A stretch of DNA of 64,000 nucleotides from positions 87,214-151,213 of the forward strand of contig JAGXGA010000062.1 in assembly GCA_024636975.1 (NCBI GenBank), written 5' to 3'. Below the pieces are notes generated by a model that did not search any database, was not told where the DNA came from, and saw nothing but the letters and a program-made list of their open reading frames with translations. The DNA comes from Mariniphaga sp. Lineage in GTDB: Bacteria; Bacteroidota; Bacteroidia; Bacteroidales; Prolixibacteraceae. Below are positions 54,801-61,798 of this stretch, piece after piece. The position numbers and the translations under genes are program-made. Position 1 is the first letter of the stretch; each line of letters begins with the position of its first letter.

Positions 54801-55934
54801 TCTGGCATTTTACAAACAATTGCAGGATGGTATCAGCAGACAGTTACCTCGGCAGAGGAACTAACACAGGCAGAAAGGGAAACAAGAGAAGAGGCAATCC
54901 GAATCAATGACCTTTACAGGGAACGGCTTCTGCTTTTGCAATCATTAGGGTTATTGTCCCCGACAGAGGCAGCCATACAGGATGTTGACCTGTTAAATCA
55001 AAAATTGGATGAAGGGAAAGAGTCAATGGACGATTACCAGCAAAACTTTCTCCGAAACGGCGAATCAACATCTGCGACCATTAAGGAGATGCTTGATGCG
55101 GTATATGGGGAAGATTGGGGAGCTGCTGAAATGAGCGAAGCAATGAGCGACTGGGATGCTTTTTTTCAAAGTTATCTAAAAATAGTAGGGGGGACAGCCT
55201 ATACGAATCATCCATTATCAGCCTTTAATTGGATACCCGATAAAGAACAATTTGCAAAAGACATAAATGATCTTTTAGGGATTGCCAGTGAAATTGAGGC
55301 AGTAAAAGAAAAAGAACGCAAAAGATTAACCCAAACGACTGCTGAATCGATTACCGACTCTATTATTGACGGGTTCAGAAACGGATATGAATCAGCCGCT
55401 GACTTTGCAGATACATTTGAAGATTATATGCGTGATGCAATGATCAACGCAATGGCTATTCAATATCTTGAAGGCCCAATGAAGATATGGAGGGGGCATT
55501 TTGCAGAATTCATGGAAGATGGAATTATTGATCCTGAAGAAAGAGAAAAGCTTCAGAACGGCTTTTATGATGCTGCGGGGAATTGGGTAGATGGATGGAA
55601 TCAAATGGTAAATAAAGCCAATGAAGCCTCAGAAATCCTTAAGGATACTACCGGCATAGATTTGTTTGAAGGAAAGGCTAATAAGCAATCTGGATTAACT
55701 GGGCAAATTAAAGGCATTACAGAAGAAACAGCCGGACTTATTGCAGGTCAGTTTACCGCTATGCGTGAAATCGGGCAGAAGCAATACCTCACAGGGTTAG
55801 AGCAGCTCGATGCAATTAATCAATCGGTAACACAACTTGAGAGAATTGCAGATAATACTAAGTATAACAGGCACCTGGAGCAGATGTCCATTGACCTTAG
55901 CGACATGAACCGTAAAATCCAAAAAGATCTATAA
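51870..55934 (+). CDS. Phage tape measure protein
   Basis: A 1354-residue protein that would set tail length. The TIGR02675-type tape measure domain is at about 60-260: FQQLEVAFETMLGSKEKSDK, FAATTPFELSEVASGAKQLL, DVSAGLSVPIERLILNYGQV, FQVAGVPIVAELAKNLNVSE. Hydrophobic segments follow at about 275-360, then long helical coiled-coil stretches (450-950), a second hydrophobic zone near 960-1000, and a C-terminal domain. In a siphophage this length would mean a tail of about 200 nm. No tail tube, chaperone or tip genes accompany it. The N-terminus is copied in the 47167 gene. Confidence 0.9.
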   Translation: MSALYFDARIDNSQLQRDIAQINKDISGLSNHMKKEGREMDNITSRLGAGLAGAFSVFAAGSFIKDIARVRGEFQQLEVAFETMLGSKEKSDKLMAEVVDFAATTPFELSEVASGAKQLLAYGTAAEDIIPTLKSLGDVSAGLSVPIERLILNYGQVRTQLKLTGRELRDFQVAGVPIVAELAKNLNVSEQAIQDMVSAGKIGFADVEKAFQSMTNEGGRFSNLMEKQALTITGLASNFADAWDRMLNSIGQENEGIIAGSIQGAITLVENYEEVIKILKVLVATYGAYKAAVIATAVVERAAAASGAVRAWINLARGIKSAKDAQIAFNLASSANPYGIILASIAALVSYLVIFRKETKTTQDYIEDLNDSIEGIGSQVDVDDLIGQYNNLQNKTNKTAKEQEELNRIVGELAKQFPSAISAVDAYGKAIELSGEKIDELNNKIKNNKRELAKDNLADSQEQVNEKLAEANRLLDEANAKQIKIYDPKTGLTETRDLTDSQIQKRREQADELFNDVAKLQESITKLENQFSGIGVIDVEKFKKQHSDLFKDISTQTKEQAEETKNSLEKLLVYQFGDEIANTIKSQIDVLNNHLALPTIQKQIDQTIIDLKKAQTQLESMRAPGSISTTTQITDKEEEIKALQEKLDALTGVSKKEAEKRLKEQQKAEQERLKALTQFHEEELNLERSLQASKIAIMKEGAERKKAEAELAYDQELDRINQQQQAFLETWNASQGFEPGNAGFITELPDAEVERFTQLRINAEARKNQQIEEINRNAAKEVKAIWQDVNAVYLNDTEKEIASVNSLYEELIKKAKEAGIEDTTDIYAAWIKAVEEANIDSGMRQLQFEEEVELQRAEISTQGFNRELLVEKKKLEITKKYAQQKIGLLKKSGKEESQQDIELLQLFIKSANEGLEELNEQTLSDSIFKIGEMAAAMKGFSDTVFGADSQLSSMFDELSNGAGILANIASGNFIGAASGILQTIAGWYQQTVTSAEELTQAERETREEAIRINDLYRERLLLLQSLGLLSPTEAAIQDVDLLNQKLDEGKESMDDYQQNFLRNGESTSATIKEMLDAVYGEDWGAAEMSEAMSDWDAFFQSYLKIVGGTAYTNHPLSAFNWIPDKEQFAKDINDLLGIASEIEAVKEKERKRLTQTTAESITDSIIDGFRNGYESAADFADTFEDYMRDAMINAMAIQYLEGPMKIWRGHFAEFMEDGIIDPEEREKLQNGFYDAAGNWVDGWNQMVNKANEASEILKDTTGIDLFEGKANKQSGLTGQIKGITEETAGLIAGQFTAMREIGQKQYLTGLEQLDAINQSVTQLERIADNTKYNRHLEQMSIDLSDMNRKIQKDL

Positions 55935-56122
55935 TGGAAAATCAAAAAACCAATGAGGCAATGGAGCAAAAAGCAATTAGATTGACAGCTCTCCTCCGGG
56001 ATCAGAACAGCGTTAGCCAGGCAGTCTTAAATAACTTCATGGCAGCAGTGGATTTTATAGAATCAAAGGGATTAAAAAGTCAATTTAATGAATATTTGTT
56101 GAGTAGAAAAGGGGTGAATTAA
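55934..56122 (+). CDS. Small protein coupled to the tape measure
   Basis: A 62-residue soluble helical protein whose ATG overlaps the tape measure stop (TAATG). It reads MENQKTNEAMEQKAIRLTAL ... AVDFIESKGLKSQFNEYLLS. The tight coupling suggests a tape measure chaperone or assembly factor; no homology is evident. Confidence 0.6.
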   Translation: MENQKTNEAMEQKAIRLTALLRDQNSVSQAVLNNFMAAVDFIESKGLKSQFNEYLLSRKGVN

Positions 56123-56281
56123 TGATTAATTTTTCTGTCATTATGGCTGATTTTCTAATATTTTCTAATTGAAAAATAAAGTGGCAATTCAAAATTCATT
56201 CATTTCGCTGATAACCAGCATGATATAAAAAAGGTAAATGTCATATAAATAGCTATATGTTAAATAAACGAATTAAATCTT

Positions 56282-57007
56282 ATGAAAAATTCAAAACTGA
56301 TCCTTTACAAATATGAAAGTTACGGTAACATTGAAGATGTCCGGAAATATATAACGGCTCGTTATTACAGATTTCTAGATTATGCCAATTTTCACGGCTC
56401 ACAGGCCGGTATAGCAGACGAAGCAAACGACATTTTGAACGAAACCTTACTTTCTCTGTTCTCTAGAGATTTTGAATTATTGGTAAAGCTTTACCGAACA
56501 AAAAAGGCGCAATATTGCGAACTTGATTTTTTTGTCCTGAGAATGATAAAGCTTAATTGTTATTCGGCCACAGCACCCTACAGGAATAAATATAAATCTT
56601 CAGTTAAAATAGATACTGATGTCGATTTTTCAACATTGAGGATTGAGGCTCCTGAAGATGATGAGCCAATAGACAAAGCCGGGGAAACATTAAGACAATA
56701 CCGGCTAGTAATGTATGTTGCAGATGCTCTAAATTTAACCGATTTTGAAAGGGATTGCTGGGAATTCAGATTTGTTCATAATCTGCCACATAGCCAATGG
56801 GATGGTCCGGAACCGAAACGGGTACTTTATGAAACATACAACATGGTCCGGGACTCAATTCATGAGGCCCTTTACCGGCATCAATTAACAGCACTTAAAC
56901 CCAGTACAAAAACATATTATGGCAAAACCCGGAGGAGGGAGCTGGTTCAGGAGTTTTTAAGCACCCGGAAAATCCATTTAAAAAGAGAACATCAAAGTAT
57001 TAATTAA
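56282..57007 (+). CDS. Sigma-70-like transcription factor
   Basis: A 241-residue protein resembling a divergent ECF sigma factor. A region-2-like segment lies at about 15-100 (ITARYYRFLDYANFH, DEANDILNETLLSLFSRDFE). A region-4-like HTH lies at about 150-195 (ADALNLTDFERDCWEFRFVH ... HSQW), with a basic C-terminal tail. Such proteins occur in Bacteroidota phages and mobile elements, probably as regulators of late genes. A 160-bp gap upstream may hold its promoter. It starts a four-gene unit that ends with the small terminase. Confidence 0.6.
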   Translation: MKNSKLILYKYESYGNIEDVRKYITARYYRFLDYANFHGSQAGIADEANDILNETLLSLFSRDFELLVKLYRTKKAQYCELDFFVLRMIKLNCYSATAPYRNKYKSSVKIDTDVDFSTLRIEAPEDDEPIDKAGETLRQYRLVMYVADALNLTDFERDCWEFRFVHNLPHSQWDGPEPKRVLYETYNMVRDSIHEALYRHQLTALKPSTKTYYGKTRRRELVQEFLSTRKIHLKREHQSIN

Positions 57008-57023
57008 TATTTAAAAATAGAAT

Positions 57024-57776
57024 ATGAAAAAGATTTATTGGAGTAACAGTTATTCAATTCAGGAGCTTACAGAAAAGGTTACCAGGGTAAAAACAATCAT
57101 CCAGGCAATCGTTGATCGATTCTCTGAGATTGGAGTCAAAGTTGAAAACATTAATCAGCTGGCAGGATTGGTTGATAACAACAGGAGGCTAATTGATGCG
57201 AACCTGCGGGATCTTGTATTTGAACAGCTATTCCCCGAAACTCCTGCGGGATTAAACCGGGAAAGATTCAGGGAAATAGCCGAATTACCAGACTTAAGCA
57301 ACTTTGTAGAAACTTTTGAACCACTTACAGGTTACCTGGGGGGGATGGGAATTGCTGATGTTGTTAATTGGGAGGCATATTCCATACATGAGGGGAAAGT
57401 TGAAATCAATAAAGCTGAATTTGAAAAGCTTAAAGGCAAGTTCCAGGAGGTTGCAGAAACAGAAGAGGAGATTAACAGGCTAAAGGCAGTGAATGCAGTG
57501 TGCGCTGCATTAAATAACCTGGTGGATCTTGCCTCAGATTCTCCTGGTAATTACAGCATAAAAGGAGTAACAGAATATGATGAAACTTCAGGCAAGGTTG
57601 TACCGGGCTGGCTATTTGTAAAGAACGGCAATATTACAACAGCATCCTTTTACGGTTCAGGGCGTAAACCCGAAAGCCTGAAATCATCTCCCAAAGGAGG
57701 ATCAGGAAGGTTATCCATTACAGCAGATACCCCAGAAGCAGAGAGGGCCGGGGCATTGGCAAAAGCCAGGAATTAA
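57024..57776 (+). CDS. Hypothetical protein
   Basis: A 250-residue soluble protein without signal peptide. The N-terminal 100 residues are helical (SYSIQELTEKVTRVKTIIQA). The C-terminal part has a beta-rich segment VVPGWLFVKNGNITTASFYG and a Ser/Gly-rich tail. It lies 16 bp after the sigma-like gene. No family recognised; a structural or DNA-packaging accessory role is possible from position. Confidence 0.55.
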   Translation: MKKIYWSNSYSIQELTEKVTRVKTIIQAIVDRFSEIGVKVENINQLAGLVDNNRRLIDANLRDLVFEQLFPETPAGLNRERFREIAELPDLSNFVETFEPLTGYLGGMGIADVVNWEAYSIHEGKVEINKAEFEKLKGKFQEVAETEEEINRLKAVNAVCAALNNLVDLASDSPGNYSIKGVTEYDETSGKVVPGWLFVKNGNITTASFYGSGRKPESLKSSPKGGSGRLSITADTPEAERAGALAKARN

Positions 57777-57794
57777 GACCAAAAAACAAGAGCT

Positions 57795-58373
57795 ATGCAA
57801 TCAACAGAGATCGAAAATATCTTAATATACGTGGACGAGGCTGAATTTGACCGGCACCTGCATTTGATCCGGGGGAGCCTCATCCCGGTTCTGAATAGGA
57901 TTAAAGAACAATTTGAAATGCTTAACCTGGGGAACATTACAAATGAATATTTGAATGATATCCTATTTAATGAATGCAGATTGATTAAAAAACAGGTGAC
58001 GGCAAATAAATTAAATGGGTTGCTGTTGGCTTGTGAAGAATTGGAACACCCGGGTAATTTTGAATTTGAGCTTATCAAAGATTTTCCCTCTGTTGACGAT
58101 GAGGGAAACATTATACTTTCACCTGAAGCAATTGAGGGCATCCGAGAGATGAATTCTATTTATGCAATGACCAATGAAGGGCAGGAGCTGATGAAGGCTC
58201 ACAGGGAGGCAGCGGAGGCGCTTAATACTTTCTTTAGATTGGTTAAGCAGAATATCAATCCAACACCTGAAAGTATTTCTGAGCTATTCTCTGTTGACAG
58301 GAGGGGCAATATTGAACCGGTGCCGCGTGAATATGATTTTTACTTTGCCAGGCAATCACAACAACCATTATGA
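57795..58373 (+). CDS. Hypothetical protein upstream of TerS
   Basis: A 192-residue acidic helical protein (IENILIYVDEAEFDRHLHLI ... ELLSVDRRGNIEP-like end). It overlaps the small terminase gene by 4 bp (58370-58373). No motif found. Its coupling suggests it works with the terminase small subunit, perhaps in packaging or its regulation. Confidence 0.55.
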   Translation: MQSTEIENILIYVDEAEFDRHLHLIRGSLIPVLNRIKEQFEMLNLGNITNEYLNDILFNECRLIKKQVTANKLNGLLLACEELEHPGNFEFELIKDFPSVDDEGNIILSPEAIEGIREMNSIYAMTNEGQELMKAHREAAEALNTFFRLVKQNINPTPESISELFSVDRRGNIEPVPREYDFYFARQSQQPL

Positions 58374-58804
58374 AACAGAAGATCACACCAAAGCAGGAGA
58401 AATTTTGTGAAGAATACCTGGTTGATTTAAACGCAACTCAGGCAGCAATAAGGGCAGGTTATTCTGTTAAAACAGCCAATAGGATAGCCTCCCGGATGTT
58501 GTCAAAAGTTGACATTCAGGAAAAAATTCATGAATTGCAAAGGTTAGCCAGGGAGAAAGCAGAAATTACAAAGGAGGAGATTTTAAAAGAATTGTCATTG
58601 ATTATCAGGTCTAAAGTTTCTGATTTTGATAATTCAAAGAATGAAATTCGAGACTTTTCACTGCTATCAAAATCGAAGATCCAGGCAATACAAACCTTTA
58701 ACCGGATGCTTGGTTATGATGCTCCGTCGGATATAAACCTGACTCTGGAACAATTTCCGGAACCTGTTTTGGATGCACTGATTGAACGATTAATGAAAAA
58801 ATAA
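58370..58804 (+). CDS. Phage terminase small subunit
   Basis: A 144-residue DNA-packaging protein of the Terminase_2 family. It starts ITPKQEKFCEEYLVDLNATQ, continues AAIRAGYSVKTANRIASRML, and ends with a helical oligomerization region and the acidic LEQFPEPVLDALIERL. TerS selects the DNA to be packaged and works with TerL; no TerL gene is present in the element. A lone TerS is a hallmark of phage-inducible islands, which use it to redirect helper packaging. Confidence 0.88.
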   Translation: MKQKITPKQEKFCEEYLVDLNATQAAIRAGYSVKTANRIASRMLSKVDIQEKIHELQRLAREKAEITKEEILKELSLIIRSKVSDFDNSKNEIRDFSLLSKSKIQAIQTFNRMLGYDAPSDINLTLEQFPEPVLDALIERLMKK

Positions 58805-58811
58805 TTGTCAG

Positions 58812-59054
58812 ATGAACACGAAAAAAGGAAAAATTGAATTACTGAAGGCCGTTGCTAATGGTGAGATTGATATAAAAAATCTTACCTCAATGCCGGTAAT
58901 TGTGTCTAATGGAAAGGAGACTTTCTCAGGCCTGATGGTATCGGTAGCTGCAAAGAAATCGGGCAATGAGAATCCTGTTATTTATGTGGGGGAGGCTAAA
59001 GAATTGATCGAAAGTTGTTTGGCTAATGTTAAAACAAAAAGAAATGAACATTGA
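58812..59054 (+). CDS. Small hypothetical protein (paralogue pair, first)
   Basis: An 80-residue protein starting 7 bp after TerS. The segment KKGKIELLKAVANGEIDIKN is similar to QKIELIKKIQEGALHIIN of the next gene, so they may be diverged duplicates. It overlaps that gene by 29 bp. No function recognised. Confidence 0.55.
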   Translation: MNTKKGKIELLKAVANGEIDIKNLTSMPVIVSNGKETFSGLMVSVAAKKSGNENPVIYVGEAKELIESCLANVKTKRNEH

Positions 59055-59271
59055 GGATTATTCCCGAAAGCAAAAAATTGAACTGATAAAAAAGATTCAG
59101 GAAGGGGCGCTTCATATTATCAATGGTGAAATCATCGGGGGGCCTGGGGTTGTTCTTGAGCAGAGGGGAGATGAATATTTTCTGAATGATAAGCCGGTTG
59201 ATATTGATAAAATTGAGCAGGTAGTTGAAACTCTTATTATCCTACCTGCAAAAAATAAGGAGACAAACTGA
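59026..59271 (+). CDS. Small hypothetical protein (paralogue pair, second)
   Basis: An 81-residue protein with the KIEL(I/L)K opening shared with the preceding gene, then VVLEQRGDEYFLNDKPVDID and a hydrophobic end VVETLIILPAK. In-frame ATGs at 59026 and 59044 are both possible; the second would reduce the overlap. Its end lies 2 bp before the stop of the convergent repressor gene. Confidence 0.55.
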   Translation: MLKQKEMNIEDYSRKQKIELIKKIQEGALHIINGEIIGGPGVVLEQRGDEYFLNDKPVDIDKIEQVVETLIILPAKNKETN

Positions 59272-59273
59272 TT

Positions 59274-59585
59274 TTAATCGATGAGGTTTAATAGGTTCTG
59301 TAAATCCTGTTTCGAATTAATGGTATAAGTTTCTCCTTTGTGTTTTATGAAACCGGAAATATCATAACTGGACCTGTTGAATAATTCCCAGGGTTCAACA
59401 TTCAATGCCTCTGCAATTTTTAAAATATTCTCAATGGTAATATTGCCGTCTAAATAAGAATGCAATGTTTGCCTGTTAACACCTAGCTTTTGAGCAAGGT
59501 CAGTTTTTTTGAGATTCTTTTTCTGTAGCAGAGTATCTATACAAAGATGATCCTTTGCTTTAATTTTGATTTTAGCCTTTGTCAT
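59274..59585 (-). CDS. XRE-family repressor (CI/Cro-like)
   Basis: A 103-residue DNA-binding protein from ATG 59585 (MTKAKIKIKAKDH). An in-frame start at 59654 would lie inside the operator region and is less likely. The HTH is KTDLAQKLGVNRQTLHSYLD (about 30-50), followed by NITIENILKIAEALNVEPWE. It is divergent from the right-hand gene set with four operator half sites between (59644-59720), the classic layout of a lysogeny switch. A TATATTTG box on the minus strand (59615-59608) is its likely promoter. Confidence 0.85.
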   Translation of the reverse strand: MTKAKIKIKAKDHLCIDTLLQKKNLKKTDLAQKLGVNRQTLHSYLDGNITIENILKIAEALNVEPWELFNRSSYDISGFIKHKGETYTINSKQDLQNLLNLID

Positions 59586-59643
59586 AATATAACTTGATAA
59601 TAATAAGCAAATATAAGCATTTATCAGAAATTTGTCGCAGTGA

Positions 59644-59720
59644 AACCTTACCAATCTAAAAATATATTCAATTATTATTTGTAAGGTTAAAACTTTACTT
59701 TATATTTGTTGTGTAAAGTT
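59644..59720. promoter_or_regulatory. Divergent operator cluster and rightward promoter
   Basis: Four half sites: AACCTTAC (59644-59651), GTAAGGTT (59681-59688), AACTTTAC (59691-59698) and GTAAAGTT (59713-59720). The middle two form an 18-bp imperfect palindrome with AA at its centre. The rightward promoter TTTG (59678-59681), N19, TATATTTG (59701-59708) has this palindrome as its spacer, and the outer sites flank it. Repressor bound here would shut off the right-hand genes. Confidence 0.72.
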
Positions 59721-59743
59721 TAATTATTAAAACAATCACAATC

Positions 59744-59908
59744 ATGAAAAATGCAATCGCTTTAATCAGTTTCTTTTCTGCCTCAATTTTGGCAGGAATC
59801 GGTATTGAAGATTTTAACACTCTGGCAATGGCCGGGGGAGTAGTTTTTATGGTATTAACAGTTGCAATGGTTATGTCGGAATGTGCAACAGATAAAAACA
59901 ATGAATAG
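59744..59908 (+). CDS. Small two-span membrane protein (54 residues)
   Basis: ATG 59744 to TAG 59908 codes for a 54-residue protein with two hydrophobic stretches (about 4-21 and 28-45; IALISFFSASILAGIGI and GGVVFMVLTVAMVM) and a polar tail. It is the first gene after the repressed rightward promoter. Small membrane proteins at this position in phages are often holin-like, superinfection-exclusion or regulatory; nothing more specific is visible. Confidence 0.6.
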   Translation: MKNAIALISFFSASILAGIGIEDFNTLAMAGGVVFMVLTVAMVMSECATDKNNE

Positions 59909-59940
59909 TCGAAGAATTAATAATTTTAAAAATCACAATC

Positions 59941-60231
59941 ATGAATGAAAAACAATCACAATCAGTAGAAGTACAGGCACAAATCATTGATGGAAAAATA
60001 GTAATTCCAATGATCGGAGGCCCGGCACGTGAAATCAGCATTGAAAAGCTACAGGATCTTTTAGAGTTTGATGTTGCTAAAAGTTGCAATGATACAATAT
60101 TAAACATTGGTCAAGTTGCTTGTCAGATGATAGCGAATGATATTCCCGATTTGAAAATGTATCGTGAATATTTTTCTGAGCCTAACGATTTGTATGTTTT
60201 GAGGTTGGTTGCTGAAGCATTTAGAAAATAA
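59941..60231 (+). CDS. Hypothetical protein
   Basis: A 96-residue soluble protein (QSVEVQAQIIDGKIVIPMIG ... EISIEKLQDLLEFDVAKSC). Its start is preceded by the same AATCACAATC leader as the 59744 gene, hinting at a shared translation signal or a duplication of the leader. No family known. Confidence 0.5.
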   Translation: MNEKQSQSVEVQAQIIDGKIVIPMIGGPAREISIEKLQDLLEFDVAKSCNDTILNIGQVACQMIANDIPDLKMYREYFSEPNDLYVLRLVAEAFRK

Positions 60232-60248
60232 CTTTTAAATTTATAGTC

Positions 60249-60458
60249 ATGTTGAATACAACGAAAACGAAATCCAGGAGGATCATTGTTGAAAAAGTTG
60301 ATTGTCGTATTGATCCACGCATAAAAAGAGAGTTTTTCAGAATCTCTATTGATGGTGAAATGGGTTTAGAAGTATCTCCGGATGAATTTTTTCACCTGGG
60401 GAAGATTGCCAAATCCTATCGCAAAGCTAAAAAGAGGGATGTTCAGGAGCTGGCATAA
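60249..60458 (+). CDS. Small basic protein
   Basis: A 69-residue protein rich in Lys/Arg (NTTKTKSRRIIVEKVDCRID, KRDVQELA at the end). It is 17 bp downstream of the previous gene. A possible DNA- or RNA-binding regulator; no motif. Confidence 0.5.
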   Translation: MLNTTKTKSRRIIVEKVDCRIDPRIKREFFRISIDGEMGLEVSPDEFFHLGKIAKSYRKAKKRDVQELA

Positions 60459-60492
60459 ATAAAACAAAAAATAATACTTTAACTTTATAGAT

Positions 60493-60894
60493 ATGACTGA
60501 ATTATTTAACACAAATCTTCATCCCAATAAAGAACCAGAATATTTCTACCTGGTATCTGAATTTGTTACAACATTTGGGAAGGATGCTGGTAAACAAGAA
60601 CCATTTAGTAATGACGAAATCTTCAAAGCTAAGGATTTGAAAACTGCAAGAATAAAAGCAAATTCATACTTTGATGAGAGAATGGAAAAAGTTGACAAAG
60701 GGGAAGTAAGTTATTTTTTGCCTTTTGATTCTCCTGATGAATTTGAATTTGGGAAAAATGCTTCATACAGCATTACGATTTATCTTGTGGAACACTATTC
60801 TGACAATGAAGAATATCTGCACCCTGTTCGTGGGGAGGATGAGGAAAGTATGGCAGAGGGGTTGGAAACTGAACAAAGTTTATTTAATAAATAA
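60493..60894 (+). CDS. Hypothetical acidic protein
   Basis: A 133-residue acidic protein (EPEYFYLVSEFVTTFGKDAG ... SITIYLVEHYSDNEEYLHPV) with a strand-rich core and an acidic C-terminus ending EDEESMAEGLETEQSLF. The charge pattern resembles DNA-mimic proteins, but nothing supports that beyond composition. Confidence 0.5.
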   Translation: MTELFNTNLHPNKEPEYFYLVSEFVTTFGKDAGKQEPFSNDEIFKAKDLKTARIKANSYFDERMEKVDKGEVSYFLPFDSPDEFEFGKNASYSITIYLVEHYSDNEEYLHPVRGEDEESMAEGLETEQSLFNK

Positions 60895-60993
60895 GCCTTT
60901 CAATTTTTAAGGTCTTTTTATGTTGCTGATATATTTTACACTGAGTAATGTTCTTAATTTCCATTTGCAGTAATACCTGAAAAAGAGAATGAT

Positions 60994-61020
60994 AAAGCCT
61001 TTCAGTAATGGGAAGGCTTT
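60994..61020 (+). terminator. Intrinsic terminator
   Basis: AAAGCCTT (60994-61001) pairs with AAGGCTTT (61013-61020), extended inward by two further pairs and followed by a T-run (61021-61024). It ends the unit 59744-60894. Confidence 0.7.
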
Positions 61021-61112
61021 TTTTCTTAATGAATTTCAATTTATTATCAAACAACAATTCATTTTATATGTTATTATATAAGGTTTGGTTTTGGTTTAGT
61101 TTTTAGGTTATA

Positions 61113-61138
61113 AGCCCTGGTTCTCTCGAACCGGGGTT
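61113..61138 (+). terminator. Intrinsic terminator
   Basis: Eleven-pair stem with two G-T pairs, a TCTC loop (61124-61127), and eight T from 61140. No coding gene lies between this and the previous terminator. Confidence 0.7.
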
Positions 61139-61246
61139 CTTTTTTTTAGCTCAAAGCACAACACGTTATATTTTAAATTGATAATTAATCTTTGTTTGTT
61201 TGATGTTCTTTCAAGGCGGCAGAGTAAATGCCTGAATGAACAGATT

Positions 61247-61278
61247 AAATGCCGGTCCTGAAATATGGGCCGGCATTT
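61247..61278 (+). terminator. Intrinsic terminator
   Basis: Twelve-pair stem AAATGCCGGTCC / GGGCCGGCATTT with an 8-nt loop and a T-run, the strongest of the three hairpins in this gap. It precedes the secreted-protein gene by about 70 bp. Confidence 0.75.
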
Positions 61279-61348
61279 TTTTTGCCTACATAACAGCCAG
61301 TTAAAAAGGAAATCATTAAATTGCCTAAAAAATCTTAAATTCACAACC

Positions 61349-61672
61349 ATGAAAAAACTAATTTTATTTACTTTTTTCCTTTCCGTTGCTATTCTGGCAA
61401 ACTCTCAAAATGACATGAGTTACACAGTTAAAGAAGAATGCTTGTGTGCCTCATCTGAGGACAATTTTACAAAGCTGAATAAGATCTCATCCAGGAGGGA
61501 TCAGGCGGCATTGATGGAAATGATAAATGCTAAAGAGGCATTTATTTTAGAAAAAAATGATAGGGTTGAACTGGTCAAGGGAGGAATTGGTAAAAGTACT
61601 GTAAAGGTTTTAAGCGGCAAACTGAAGGGCAGGACTGTTGTTGTAAGCTCTGAGTTTATTAAAAAGACATAG
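61349..61672 (+). CDS. Small exported protein at the element's right end
   Basis: A 107-residue protein from ATG 61349, with a signal peptide (MKKLILFTFFLSVAILANSQ). An earlier in-frame ATG at 61265 would add 28 residues and run through the terminator hairpin, so it is unlikely. The mature part contains two Cys (EECLCASSEDNF) and a short beta-rich C-terminus (VELVKGGIGKSTVKVLSGKLKG RTVVV-type). It stands apart behind its own terminator, the usual place for lysogenic-conversion cargo. Function unknown. Confidence 0.6.
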   Translation: MKKLILFTFFLSVAILANSQNDMSYTVKEECLCASSEDNFTKLNKISSRRDQAALMEMINAKEAFILEKNDRVELVKGGIGKSTVKVLSGKLKGRTVVVSSEFIKKT

Positions 61673-61767
61673 AAACCATTATTGTCCCGGAATTGCTTAT
61701 ACTATTCAGCCAACAAAATACCAATCAAAGGCAGATTTTTATAAAAAAGATTGAATAAAAAAGACTG

Positions 61768-61790
61768 AAAACGGCAGGAAAACGGCAGTC
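61768..61790 (+). repeat. Right-end CGGCAGG direct repeats
   Basis: AAAACGGCAGGA at 61768-61779 and AAAACGGCAGTC at 61779-61790, the same 11-bp-period pair in the same orientation as 45795-45817 at the left end. Situated 53 bp from attR. Confidence 0.8.
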
Positions 61791-61798
61791 AAAGAAAA

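Larger units (their letters stand above)
60895..61348 (+). ncRNA. Terminator-rich intergenic stretch, possible small RNAs
   Basis: About 450 bp without a gene but with three strong hairpins followed by T-runs: 60994-61020 (AAAGCCTT / AAGGCTTT), 61113-61138 (AGCCCTGGTTC / GAACCGGGGTT) and 61247-61278 (AAATGCCGGTCC / GGGCCGGCATTT). Three terminators in a row suggest one or two short transcripts between them. No RNA family is recognised, so this is a suggestion only. Confidence 0.35.
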
